Shown here piece by piece: positions 9,593 to 17,201 of a stretch of 42,406 bases of DNA. Source of the DNA: SZAS-79 sp038329645 (lineage in GTDB: Bacteria; Pseudomonadota; Gammaproteobacteria; Burkholderiales; SG8-39). Both the position numbers and the translations under genes were made by a program. The notes under the pieces are model-generated. The model was given only the letters and a program-made list of their open reading frames with translations. It was not told the DNA's origin and made no database searches. Position 1 is the stretch's first letter. Every line of letters starts with the position of its first letter. The stretch covers positions 1-42,406 of the forward strand of contig JBBQNG010000004.1 in the NCBI GenBank assembly GCA_038329645.1. Direction: 5' to 3'.

Positions 9593-10737
9593 CGCAACCC
9601 CAGCCCGCGGGCGATGATCCCGCGCAGGATTTCCCGCGTGCCGCCGCGGATCGTGAAGCCAGGTGCGCGCAGCATCGTCATGCCCAGCAGCTCCGGGTAG
9701 CTGTCGCCGCGCGCAAGCGTCGGCTCGTTCGGGATGAGGTGACGGAAGACTTCCGGGATCTCGCGCTCGAACGTCGTGCCTATGTCCTTGACCAGGGCCG
9801 CCTCCACGTTGGGCTGCGCGCCTTGCTGCAGCATGCCGGCAACCGAGGAAGACATTCGCCGCAGCGTGGCCAGGTGCGCAACGAACCGGCCAATCTCGTT
9901 GGCGGCGCGGTCGTCCGGGGCCGGCCCGATGTTGCGGATCGATTCGACGAGCAGCCGGTAGGTGCTGAGAAAGCGGTCCGGGCCCGAGCGCTCGAACGCG
10001 AGCTCGCTGGTCACCATTTTCCATCCCATGCCCACGCCGCCCATGACCATGTCGTCGGGGACGAAGTACTCGTCGAACACCACCTCGTTGAAATCGTGGC
10101 CGCCATAGAGGTTGTAGATCGGACGCACGCTGACCCCGGGCCTGGCAAGGTCGACGATGAACTGCGTGAGCCCCGCGTGGCGGTCCTCTTCCTTAGGCGC
10201 GGTGCGCACCAGCGCGATGAGGTAATGGGCCCGGTGCGCGCTGCTCGTCCAGACCTTGGTTCCGCTGATCTTCCATCCGACTTCGGCCTTGATGGCTTTG
10301 GTGCGCACCGCGGCGAGGTCGGATCCGGAATCCGGCTCGCTCATGCCGATAGCGAAAAAACACGTGCCAGCCGCTATCTGGTGCAGGATCTCTGCCTTCG
10401 CACGCTCGCTGCCGTTCCTGAGGATCTGGTTGCCGCTCTGCCGGTCGGCGACCCAGTGGCCGCCCACCGGCGCCCCGCCGGCGAGCATCTCTTCGGTGAC
10501 CACATACCTTTCGAGCGCCGTGCGTTCGTGGCCGCCGTATTTCTTCGGCCACAGCATGCCGATGAAGCCGTGCTCGCCGCACTTGCGGCTGAAGGTGGCG
10601 TCAAAAGAATTCCATGAATGGCGGCTGGGGGTAAACGTCCCGGCCGCGACTTCCTGCGCGATGAGCGTGCGCACCTGCTTGCGCAATTCGCCCGCCGCCG
10701 GCGGCAGTTGCACCGGCTCGAACCTGAATTCGTGCAT
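9589..10737 (-). CDS. Acyl-CoA dehydrogenase (long partner subunit)
   Basis: A 382-residue acyl-CoA dehydrogenase. The FAD/substrate signature is GMSEPDSGSDLAAVRTKA, followed by GWKISGTKVWTSSAHRAHY. ELAFERSGPDR in the middle carries a glutamate where isovaleryl-type enzymes have their catalytic base. The C-terminus is APGFTIRGGTREILRGIIA, with the family's T-x-E-I-x-R-x-I-(I/L)-(A/G) ending. It catalyses alpha,beta-dehydrogenation of an acyl-CoA, passing electrons to ETF; the acyl chain is not known. It overlaps the short partner by 4 bp and is divergent from the crotonase gene. The ATG has AGGAGG a few bases upstream (on this strand: cctcaggaggaggcc before ATG). Confidence 0.88.
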   Translation of the reverse strand: MHEFRFEPVQLPPAAGELRKQVRTLIAQEVAAGTFTPSRHSWNSFDATFSRKCGEHGFIGMLWPKKYGGHERTALERYVVTEEMLAGGAPVGGHWVADRQSGNQILRNGSERAKAEILHQIAAGTCFFAIGMSEPDSGSDLAAVRTKAIKAEVGWKISGTKVWTSSAHRAHYLIALVRTAPKEEDRHAGLTQFIVDLARPGVSVRPIYNLYGGHDFNEVVFDEYFVPDDMVMGGVGMGWKMVTSELAFERSGPDRFLSTYRLLVESIRNIGPAPDDRAANEIGRFVAHLATLRRMSSSVAGMLQQGAQPNVEAALVKDIGTTFEREIPEVFRHLIPNEPTLARGDSYPELLGMTMLRAPGFTIRGGTREILRGIIARGLGLR

Positions 10738-10780
10738 GGCCTCCTCCTGAGGATTGCCAATATAGCCGAGACAAGCCGGG

Positions 10781-10802
10781 CGCGGAAAAGTAACATTCCG
10801 CG
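10781..10802. promoter_or_regulatory. 22-bp inverted repeat, candidate operator
   Basis: CGCGGAA at 10781-10787 and TTCCGCG at 10796-10802 are exact inverse complements separated by 8 nt. The element sits between the divergent acyl-CoA dehydrogenase and crotonase genes, about 45 nt from the first start codon and 28 nt from the second. That is a suitable place for a repressor acting on both. No regulator gene is encoded nearby, and the spacing could also allow an RNA hairpin. A possible dehydrogenase -10 box (TATATT on the minus strand) lies next to it. Confidence 0.4.
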
Positions 10803-10829
10803 ATGCCCCACCACGAGGAAACGCAAACC

Positions 10830-11627
10830 ATGAACGATGCGGTGCTCTATGAACAGGACGGCGGCGTCGTCACCCTGACCCTTAACGAGCCGGACACGCG
10901 CAATGCGATCTCCGCGGCCATCGTGGACTCCCTGGTTGAGCACGTTGCCCGCATCAACGCCGACCTTACGGTGGGCTGCGTGATCCTGACCGGCGCCGGG
11001 GACGGCTTTTCGTCGGGCGGCAACGTCAAGAACATGAAGGAGCGCGCCGGGCTGTTCGCCGGCAGCCCCGCCGAGATCCGGCGCGGCTACCACCAGGGCA
11101 TCCAGCGAATCCCGATGGCGCTGTACGGCCTCGAAGCCCCGTCGATTGCGGCGGTCAACGGCGCCGCGGTCGGCGCGGGCTGCGACCTCGCCACCATGTG
11201 CGACATCCGCATCGCGGGCCGCAGCGCGAAATTTGCAGAGAGCTTCCTGCGCGTGGGGCTCGTCTCCGGAGATGGCGGCGCGTGGTTCCTGCCCAAGGCG
11301 GTCGGGATGTCGAAGGCCTACGAGATGACTTTCACCGGCGAGTTCCTCGATGCCGAGGAAGCCGCAAGGATCGGGCTGGTCTCTAAAGTCGTGGACGACG
11401 ACAAGCTCATGGACGCCGCCCGCGCCCTGGCCGGAAAGATCGCCGCGCAGCCCGTGCATTCGCTGCGGCTGACCAAACGCCTGCTGCGCGATTCGCAGCA
11501 GGTGAGCCTGCCGATCGCCCTGGAGATGGCCTCGTCCATGCAGGCGCTCGTCCAGCACACCAAGGACCAGCACGAGGCCGTGCTTGCCTTTAACGAAAAG
11601 CGCAAACCGAAGTTCGAAGGCCGTTAA
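10830..11627 (+). CDS. Enoyl-CoA hydratase/isomerase (crotonase) family protein
   Basis: A 265-residue crotonase-fold enzyme. GFSSGGNVKNM is the first oxyanion-hole region and PSIAAVNGAAVGAGCDLATM the second. The later block VGLVSGDGGAWFLPKAVG resembles the P-D-x-G-G segment of PaaG-type isomerases. The two glutamates of classical hydratases (144 and 164, rat numbering) are absent by my alignment: the first position is Asp (GAGCDLA) and the second is Phe (AKFAESF). The Asp in SGDGG could serve as base, suggesting isomerase or another crotonase chemistry. The ATG at 10830 is preferred over the in-frame ATG at 10803 because GAGGAA lies 9 nt before it and MNDAVLYE starts the fold normally. It probably works with the divergent acyl-CoA dehydrogenases. 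Confidence 0.85.
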   Translation: MNDAVLYEQDGGVVTLTLNEPDTRNAISAAIVDSLVEHVARINADLTVGCVILTGAGDGFSSGGNVKNMKERAGLFAGSPAEIRRGYHQGIQRIPMALYGLEAPSIAAVNGAAVGAGCDLATMCDIRIAGRSAKFAESFLRVGLVSGDGGAWFLPKAVGMSKAYEMTFTGEFLDAEEAARIGLVSKVVDDDKLMDAARALAGKIAAQPVHSLRLTKRLLRDSQQVSLPIALEMASSMQALVQHTKDQHEAVLAFNEKRKPKFEGR

Positions 11628-11683
11628 CCGCGCACCGAAGGCCAGCCACTGCCGCAAAACGCTCTGCAGGCCGCCTGAAATAA

Positions 11684-11711
11684 AAAGGACACGGTTTTAC
11701 CCGTGTCCTTT
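11684..11711 (-). terminator. Rho-independent terminator, leftward, possibly bidirectional
   Basis: A perfect 11-bp stem: AAAGGACACGG at 11684-11694 and CCGTGTCCTTT at 11701-11711, with a 6-nt loop. Read on the minus strand, the stem runs straight into TTTTTATTTC, a good U-tract, so it should end a leftward transcript. On the plus strand only three Ts follow, but it could also help to stop transcription from the crotonase gene, whose stop is 57 nt upstream. Confidence 0.7.
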
Positions 11712-11880
11712 GAGTCCTCGCAGCTAAACGGGCTTGCACCCGTCAACCCGGGGGCTTCAGCTTAAGCACTCGCCTTAATAGTCGCAGGCCGGCCGGGCGC
11801 CCGAAGTCGGACGCCGGCCGTAAACCACGTAAGAATCGACTTACGCCGGGCCTCAGCGCCGCCACCGTCAGCCGGTCCCG
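11684..11880 (-). ncRNA. Candidate structured non-coding RNA (unidentified) ending at the 11684-11711 terminator
   Basis: The 270-bp gap between the crotonase and alcohol dehydrogenase genes has no convincing open frame but is full of exact stems. They are 11828-11845 (CGTAAG/CTTACG); 11791-11819, a 12-13 bp GC-rich stem closed by a 4-nt loop with one bulge; 11762-11778 (TTAAG/CTTAA); 11728-11743 (ACGGG/CCCGT); and the terminator. Because the terminator's U-tract is on the minus strand, I read it as a leftward RNA of about 200 nt. The tmRNA tag codons, the SRP RNA loop, 6S RNA, RNase P RNA and a tRNA T-loop were looked for by eye and not found. The alternative is a long folded 5' leader of the rightward alcohol dehydrogenase gene. 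No strong promoter is seen on either strand. Confidence 0.35.
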
Positions 11881-11897
11881 ACAGCTACACTTGAGGC

Positions 11898-13067
11898 ATG
11901 CAGACCGGCCTCTACAGCTACCCCGCCACAGCCCGCATTTCCTACGGCACGGCTTTCGAGGAAGCACTCGCGCGCGAGCTCGAACACGCCGGCGCCCGAA
12001 AAGTGTTCGTGCTCGCCAGCGGCACGCTGGAACGCACCACGGATGTCGTGCGACGCGTCGAGAAAGTGCTTGGCACGCGCTTCGCCGGCCTTTGCGCGAG
12101 AATCGGCGCGCACACGCCGCGGATCGACGTCGTCGCCGCAGCGAATTCGGCACGCGCGGCGGGCGCGGATATGCTGCTCACCATTGGCGGCGGCTCGGTC
12201 ACCGATGCAGCCAAGATGGTCGGCATTTGCCTTGGCAACGAAATCACCGAGCCGGCCCAGCTGGATCGCTTGAGCGTAAAGATCGGCGCCGACGGCAAAT
12301 CGGTGCGACCGGCCTACAACCCGCCGCCGCTGGACTCGGTGATCATTCCGACCACGCTCTCGGCGGGCGAGTTTTCCGCAATCGCGGGATGTACGGATAC
12401 CGTGCGCAGGGTGAAGGAAGTCTTCGCCCAGCCCAAGGCCGCCCCGCGCACAGTCATCCTCGATCCCGCGGTCACGGTCCACACGCCCGAATGGCTGTGG
12501 CTCTCGACCGGCATCCGCGCGGTCGACCACGCGGTCGAGGACTTGTGCTCGTCGAGCAGCAAGCCGTTCTCTGACGGAACGTCGTTCCATGCACTGCGCC
12601 TGCTCGGCCGCGGACTGCGCGCGGTGAAGCGCGATCCCTCCAGCATGGAAGCGCGCCTGGATTGCCAGCTCGGCTCGTGGATGTCGATCGTCGGCAGCAG
12701 CGCAGGGGTCGAAAAAGGCGCCAGCCACGGCATCGGCCACGTGCTTGGAGGCACGGCGGGCGTGCCGCACGGCTACACATCGTGCGTCATGCTGCCGCAC
12801 GTGATGCGCTTCAACCTGCCGGCGAATGCGGAGCGCCAGAAGCTGGTGAGCGAGGCGCTCGGGCATCCCGGCGAGCCGGCCGCGGATGTGCTTGCAGCGC
12901 TGATTGCGGAGCTCGGGCTGCCGCGGACGTTACGCGAGGTGAAGGTCGACGCGGGAATGCTCGACCGCATCGCCGAGGAATCGATGCACGACCGCTGGAT
13001 CCACACCAACCCGCGCAAAATCGACGGCGCGCACGTCATCAGGGAATTGCTCGACGCGGCATGGTAA
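11898..13067 (+). CDS. Iron-type alcohol dehydrogenase family protein (maleylacetate reductase-like)
   Basis: A 389-residue NAD(P)-dependent oxidoreductase of the Fe-ADH superfamily. The nucleotide-binding motif is LLTIGGGSVTDAAK at about residues 93-106. The C-terminal helical domain has GIRAVDHAVEDL, then GASHGIGHVLGG and VPHGYTSCVMLPH. Of the usual metal ligands (Asp, His, His, His), the three histidines are present but the Asp position is Arg in GIRAVDH. Maleylacetate reductases also lack that Asp and work without metal, so a metal-independent reductase is plausible, but the substrate is not defined. The neighbouring ring-cleaving dioxygenase would fit an aromatic pathway. The ATG has only a close GAGG before it, and 270 bp of folded sequence lies upstream. 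Confidence 0.82.
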   Translation: MQTGLYSYPATARISYGTAFEEALARELEHAGARKVFVLASGTLERTTDVVRRVEKVLGTRFAGLCARIGAHTPRIDVVAAANSARAAGADMLLTIGGGSVTDAAKMVGICLGNEITEPAQLDRLSVKIGADGKSVRPAYNPPPLDSVIIPTTLSAGEFSAIAGCTDTVRRVKEVFAQPKAAPRTVILDPAVTVHTPEWLWLSTGIRAVDHAVEDLCSSSSKPFSDGTSFHALRLLGRGLRAVKRDPSSMEARLDCQLGSWMSIVGSSAGVEKGASHGIGHVLGGTAGVPHGYTSCVMLPHVMRFNLPANAERQKLVSEALGHPGEPAADVLAALIAELGLPRTLREVKVDAGMLDRIAEESMHDRWIHTNPRKIDGAHVIRELLDAAW

Positions 13068-13068
13068 A

Positions 13069-13132
13069 TGTACCGGTATCGGTACAAAAAAGGCTGAATA
13101 ATGGCTCCAGTAGCCATCCTTTATAACTAAAT
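13069..13132 (+). repeat. Two-copy structured element, copy 1 (palindrome + hairpin + ACTAAAT)
   Basis: It begins 2 nt after the alcohol dehydrogenase stop. Parts: an 18-bp palindrome TGTACCGGTATCGGTACA (13069-13086), a hairpin ATGGCT/AGCCAT (13101-13117) and ACTAAAT (13126-13132). Copy 2 at 21158 has the same palindrome with one change, TGGCT at the identical offset of 33, and ACTAAAT at offset 56 instead of 57. It fills the gap between two convergent genes, so it is unlikely to be a promoter operator here. Its function is unknown. Confidence 0.6.
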
Positions 13133-13133
13133 C

Positions 13134-13952
13134 TTAAGGATTCTCGGCTTCCCCGAAGCGGAAGCTCGAAGCCGTCACGCCGCCGAACAGGTTCTCCTCG
13201 TGGTACACCACGGCGGCTTTTTCGTTCTCGGCTGCACCTACCGCGACCATCAACGGAATCAGGTGGTCCTCCTGCGGGTGGGCCTGGCGCGCGGCGGGCG
13301 CCGCATCCCAATGCAACAGGCGATCCACACGTTCGGCAGGGTTCGAGCCTACGAGGGTGGCCTGCAGCCAGTCATCGAACGGCTTTGACGTCTGCTTCGC
13401 GCCGGGACCGAACTGGCGCAGGTTGTGGTAGCTCAAGCCGCTGCCTACGATCAGCACGCCCTCCTCGCGCAGGGGCGCAAGCGCGCGGCCGAGCTTAAGG
13501 TGCTCGGCGGGGTCGTAGCCCGACTTGAGCGACACCTGCACCACCGGGACATCGGCTTCGGGGTACATGACCACCAGCGGCGTGAAAGTGCCGTGATCGA
13601 ACCCCTGCTGCGGGTCCAGCCTCGCCTGCATGCCTGCCGCGACCACGAGGTCGCGCACACGCGCCGCGAGCCCGGGGGAGCCGGGAGCGTCGTATTTGAC
13701 GTGGTAGGTGTGCTCGGGAAAACCGGAGTAGTCGTAGACCATGGGCGGCTTCGGGCTCGCCATGACGCTGAACTCGCGCGCCTCCCAGTGGCCCGAAATC
13801 ATCAGCACCGCTTTCGGCACGCCGCCGATCTGGCGCGGGATGTCCTTGAGCGAATCCTCGAGGATATGCAGCTCGCGGCGCCGGTCTTCCATGTAGGGCC
13901 AGGGCCCGCCGCCGTGCGAGATGAAATAGGTTGGCAGTTTCTTGTTCGTCAT
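13134..13952 (-). CDS. Class III extradiol ring-cleavage dioxygenase, DODA/YgiD type
   Basis: A 272-residue enzyme of the LigB superfamily. Likely metal ligands are in the family positions: His13 (FISHGGGPW), His55 (MISGHWEA), and His230 (HPQEDHLIPL). His176 (SGLSYHNL) and His120 (GFDHGTFTPL) line the site. This is the pattern of 4,5-DOPA dioxygenase and E. coli YgiD, which open catechol rings. The true substrate in bacteria is often unknown. The protein is cytoplasmic, with no signal peptide. It converges with the alcohol dehydrogenase gene; a maleylacetate-reductase-like partner beside a ring-cleavage enzyme hints at aromatic breakdown, although the two are not in one operon. The ATG sits 59 nt after the stop of the upstream membrane-protein gene. 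Confidence 0.88.
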   Translation of the reverse strand: MTNKKLPTYFISHGGGPWPYMEDRRRELHILEDSLKDIPRQIGGVPKAVLMISGHWEAREFSVMASPKPPMVYDYSGFPEHTYHVKYDAPGSPGLAARVRDLVVAAGMQARLDPQQGFDHGTFTPLVVMYPEADVPVVQVSLKSGYDPAEHLKLGRALAPLREEGVLIVGSGLSYHNLRQFGPGAKQTSKPFDDWLQATLVGSNPAERVDRLLHWDAAPAARQAHPQEDHLIPLMVAVGAAENEKAAVVYHEENLFGGVTASSFRFGEAENP

Positions 13953-14011
13953 AGGCGTCCCAGCGGCATTCCCGCAGCATTTTCCTTAGATGCGTGCGGC
14001 GGCCGGGAATT

Positions 14012-15289
14012 TCAAGGCCGGGCGGCGCGCCGCTCCTGGCCGCGTCCGAGCCCCAGCGCCAGCAGGAACCACAATCCCGCAACCGGCACGGTCGCAAGCG
14101 ATATGGCCGACAGCTCCAGGCCCGCGCCTCGCAGCGCTGAAAAAAGCCACCCGCTGCCCGCATCGGCACCGCGAAACACCACGATGTCGATCACGTTCTT
14201 GGCCTTGTATTTCTCTTCGCGCCCGAGCACGGTGAACAGGACTTCGCGCGCCGGATTGGAGAGCGCGAAGTTGGTCGCCCGCTGCGCAGCCTGGAATGCG
14301 ATCACGACGAAGAGCGCCGGGGTAAATGCCAAAGCGAGGAACCCGAGCGCAAACACAAGCGGCAGCGCTGCAGCAGCGGTCCCTACCCCGAAGCGCTTGA
14401 TCAGCCGCCCGGTGGCGAAGAACTGCACAAGGATCGTCACGATCCCGATCGCAAGGTCGATGCTTGCAAAGATGCGGGTTCGCACCGCCGGGTCGTCGGA
14501 GGCCGCGGCGACGATATTGGCCTGCTGGAAATAGAGGACCGTCCCGGCCAGCGACAACAGCGCCACCCACAGCGCGATGCCGGCAAGGTACGGCGAGCGC
14601 AAGACCATGGCCAGCCCAGCGAGCCAACCGCCGCCGATCGCGCCGGTCTCGGCGAGCTTGCCGGGGGCTGCAGACTGCGGCGCCGGGGCTTCGAGCCGCG
14701 CGGCGCAGAGCACGGCGAGCTCGAGCAGGACCGCCGCCACGAGGAGCAGGTTCACCGGCCCTAGAGGAACGGCGAGCGTCACTGTCACCGTCGGCCCCAG
14801 CAGCGCCCCGGCCGACCCGCCCGCGGCAATGAATCCGAACAGGCGCTTGCCCTGTTCACTCGCCCATAGGTCGGCCATGAAGGACCAGAATACCGACACC
14901 GCGAACAGGTTGAACACGCTGATCCAGACGAAGAACACGCGCGCCACGTGCACCTTTTCGACGTTGAGGGTCAGCAGCAGCCAGAACACCGCGATATTGA
15001 GCACGAAGAAGTGATACACCAGCGGCACGAAGCGCTTCCTCGGCAGGCGCGCCACCACCGCGCCGAACACCGGCACCGCCGCCAGCATGACGACGAATGT
15101 CGCGGTGAAAAGCCACTGCAGGTTCTTGACGCCGCCGGCAATGCCCATCTCGTCGCGCAGCGGCCGCAGGACGTAGTACCCCGCCAGCAGGCAGAAAAAA
15201 TACGCGAACGACCAGAGGAGCGCGCGAACTTCCGTGGGACGCGCGTCGACCACGCGCCCCAGCCAGCGCTGCAAGGCTGATTCCGGCAT
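14012..15289 (-). CDS. MFS-type membrane protein related to ATP/ADP (NTP) antiporters
   Basis: A 425-residue membrane protein with about 12 predicted helices. The N-terminal part (RALLWSFAYFFCLLAGYYVL then RPLRDEMG) resembles the 'NTP/NDP exchange' MFS proteins found in many free-living proteobacteria. The block WSFMADLWASEQGKRLFGFI and then AAGGSAGALLGPTVTV fits the same group. A hydrophilic loop around 200 separates the two halves. It could be a transporter of nucleotides or of an unrelated solute; obligate-parasite ATP/ADP exchange should not be assumed. It lies 66 nt downstream of the secreted jelly-roll protein gene and in the same direction as the chromate genes, so it may be the last gene of that operon. 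Confidence 0.72.
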   Translation of the reverse strand: MPESALQRWLGRVVDARPTEVRALLWSFAYFFCLLAGYYVLRPLRDEMGIAGGVKNLQWLFTATFVVMLAAVPVFGAVVARLPRKRFVPLVYHFFVLNIAVFWLLLTLNVEKVHVARVFFVWISVFNLFAVSVFWSFMADLWASEQGKRLFGFIAAGGSAGALLGPTVTVTLAVPLGPVNLLLVAAVLLELAVLCAARLEAPAPQSAAPGKLAETGAIGGGWLAGLAMVLRSPYLAGIALWVALLSLAGTVLYFQQANIVAAASDDPAVRTRIFASIDLAIGIVTILVQFFATGRLIKRFGVGTAAAALPLVFALGFLALAFTPALFVVIAFQAAQRATNFALSNPAREVLFTVLGREEKYKAKNVIDIVVFRGADAGSGWLFSALRGAGLELSAISLATVPVAGLWFLLALGLGRGQERRAARP

Positions 15290-15355
15290 TGCGACTCGAC
15301 CCTTATGAAATTTGGGATGCCCTACGGTACCAAAACATCCCTGTGCCCCGGAACC

Positions 15356-15973
15356 TTACTTGCTCGCGTAGCTGAAGTCGTCGAAAGCCGTAACGCTGTC
15401 GGCCTTGGTCCAGACCCCGACCGCCCCCGGTTCCGGGATGTGAGCGTCTTCGGCTTCGATGTAAAGCTTGCCGTCGAGAAACACGCTGATCTTGCGGCCC
15501 GCGAATTCGGCGCGGATCGTATGCCAGACGTTAGCCGGCACCGGCGCATCTACATACTTGATGGTCGTCCGGATCCCCAGGGTCGTGTAGTAGAGCGAGA
15601 CGTTGTTTTCGTTCGCGTTGGCCCGCGCGACGTAGTAAGTGCGCCCGTTCTTCCAGCGCCAGACGATGCCGCCGGCCTGGTCCTGCCGGCCGGAAATCGG
15701 CTTGAACTTGGTTTCGACGAACCCGTCGCCGATCGAAACGTCCCTCTTCACGACCCAGGGATAGCTGCCCGAACCGGTTTGCATCAGGACATTCGGCTTG
15801 CTCGGGGCCCCCGGATCTGCGGCCACGGCCCATTTTGGCGAACCCATCCCGGTCACGCCTGCCTCCCAGCCCGCAGGCAGTCCGCCCACGGGCACCTTGT
15901 CGAAATTCTCGGTTTGCGCGCTCACGGCAAGCGGCGCGAGCAAGGAGACAAAGAAAACGATCGAATTACGCAC
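15356..15973 (-). CDS. Secreted LamG/DUF1080-like jelly-roll protein, copy A
   Basis: A 205-residue protein with a signal peptide of about 19 residues (MRNSIVFFVSLLAPLAVSA-Q). The mature part looks like a concanavalin/LamG or DUF1080-type beta sandwich: FVETKFKPISGRQDQAGGIV with WRWKNGRTYYVARANANEN, and near the end GAVGVWTKADSVTAFDDFSY. It is closely related along its whole length to the protein at 21305-21931 (roughly 60-65% identical by eye). It begins at a GTG with GGAGGAAAG eight bases upstream, 28 nt after the chrA stop, so it belongs to the chromate operon. The fold suggests carbohydrate binding or hydrolysis in the periplasm, but no catalytic residues are evident and the role is unknown. 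Confidence 0.78.
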   Translation of the reverse strand: MRNSIVFFVSLLAPLAVSAQTENFDKVPVGGLPAGWEAGVTGMGSPKWAVAADPGAPSKPNVLMQTGSGSYPWVVKRDVSIGDGFVETKFKPISGRQDQAGGIVWRWKNGRTYYVARANANENNVSLYYTTLGIRTTIKYVDAPVPANVWHTIRAEFAGRKISVFLDGKLYIEAEDAHIPEPGAVGVWTKADSVTAFDDFSYASK

Positions 15974-16001
15974 GGGCTTTCCTCCGCATTCAACATGGTC
16001 T

Positions 16002-17201
16002 TCACCCCCTTACGAGCGGATAGGCGATCAATCCGATTACCGCGGCGCCGGCGACGATCACCGGCTCCTGCAGCTTCTTGAATTTCCACAGCAGCAATAC
16101 CGTAACCAGCGCGAGCGCCACCGTCGGGATATCGATCAGCGAACGCTTGGCGAGCACGATGACAGCGCCGGTGATCGCCCCGATAGCGGCCGCCGTGACT
16201 CCGTCGACGAACGCGATCAGCCCGGGGAGCTTGCCGTATTTCTTGAAGTACGGCGCCGGGATGATGGTGAACAGGTAGCAGGGCAGGAACGTGGCAAGCG
16301 CGGCAACGCAGGCGCCGGAGAACCCTGCCACGAGGAAACCAATGAATCCCACTGTGATCACCACCGGGCCCGGCGTAATCATCGCCACTGCGACAGCATC
16401 CACGAACTGCTTGTCGTTGAGCCAGTGATGCTCCGTGACCACGCCGCCGTGGAGGAAGGGGACGATGGCGAGGCCCGAGCCGAAAACGAATGCCCCGGCT
16501 TCAGCGAAGAAAATTGCGATCTGGGCGAGAAGCGACAGGTCCGTTGACCCGAGCCATGAAGCGACGAGCGAAGCCTCCACGGGCGCAATCGCAACCAGCG
16601 GCCCCCGATTGAAAAGATTCTTCGGGGGCGCGCGTACCATCCAGACGAGGACACCGGCGGCGAGAAACAGCCATGCAATCTCAGATTCTGTAATGACCGT
16701 GACGGCCGCCAGCACCAGGTAGATCGCCCAGAGCAGTTTGTCTTTCCCCACACTCTTGCTCGTGAGCTTGTACGCGCTCATGGTGATGATGCCTATCACC
16801 GCCGCGCCTACGCCGTAGAACACGGCCTGCATCCAGGTCAGCCCGCCGAAGCGCTGGTACGCCCAGCCCAGCGCCACGACCATCAGGAAAGACGGGATCA
16901 CGAATGCAACGCCTGCAATCGTCGCGCCCGGAATGCGGAAATGCACGTAGCCCAGGTAAATGGCGAGTTGCGCGGCAAGGGGGCCTGGCGCCAGCTGCGC
17001 CAGGGCGAGGCCTTCGCGATAGTCGGCTTCGGTGATCCACTTGCGGTTGTCGACCAGGTCGCGGTGCATGTAGCCCACCAGCGCGACCGGCCCGCCAAAT
17101 CCCAGCGCACCCAGGCGCAGGAAGTACATCACAAGCTGCCAAAGCGTGTAGGTGGGCCGGGCCGCAGCAGGCTGTCCCGTCGTATCGATGTTTTCGCTCA
17201 T
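16002..17201 (-). CDS. chrA: Chromate transporter ChrA (long form, two CHR domains)
   Basis: A 399-residue inner-membrane protein of the CHR family. The N-terminal domain has LRLGALGFGGPVALVGYMHR and LAQLAPGPLAAQLAIYLGY. The second CHR domain begins near residue 215 with EAGAFVFGSGLAIVPFL, continues HHWLNDKQFVDAVAVAMITP and GPVVITVGFIGF, and ends at VIGLIAYPLVRG. The repeated F-G-G-P / A-Q-L-x-P-G-P motifs are the family signature; the protein exports chromate from the cytoplasm, driven by the proton gradient. The start is the ATG overlapping the stop of the rhodanese-ChrB gene (ATGA at 17198-17201); the frame stays open upstream but that part is antisense-like and unrelated. It is the third gene of the chrB operon. 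Confidence 0.92.
   Translation of the reverse strand: MSENIDTTGQPAAARPTYTLWQLVMYFLRLGALGFGGPVALVGYMHRDLVDNRKWITEADYREGLALAQLAPGPLAAQLAIYLGYVHFRIPGATIAGVAFVIPSFLMVVALGWAYQRFGGLTWMQAVFYGVGAAVIGIITMSAYKLTSKSVGKDKLLWAIYLVLAAVTVITESEIAWLFLAAGVLVWMVRAPPKNLFNRGPLVAIAPVEASLVASWLGSTDLSLLAQIAIFFAEAGAFVFGSGLAIVPFLHGGVVTEHHWLNDKQFVDAVAVAMITPGPVVITVGFIGFLVAGFSGACVAALATFLPCYLFTIIPAPYFKKYGKLPGLIAFVDGVTAAAIGAITGAVIVLAKRSLIDIPTVALALVTVLLLWKFKKLQEPVIVAGAAVIGLIAYPLVRG

Noticed and set aside
11684..11880. Permuted two-piece tmRNA gene
   Set aside because: No tag codons of the A-N-D-E type and no T-loop/CCA segment on either strand; the CACTCGCC resemblance is too short.
13069..13086. Promoter operator for a sugar repressor (LacI family) near the alcohol dehydrogenase
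   Set aside because: The palindrome lies after the stop codon and between convergent genes, so it does not fit an operator there.
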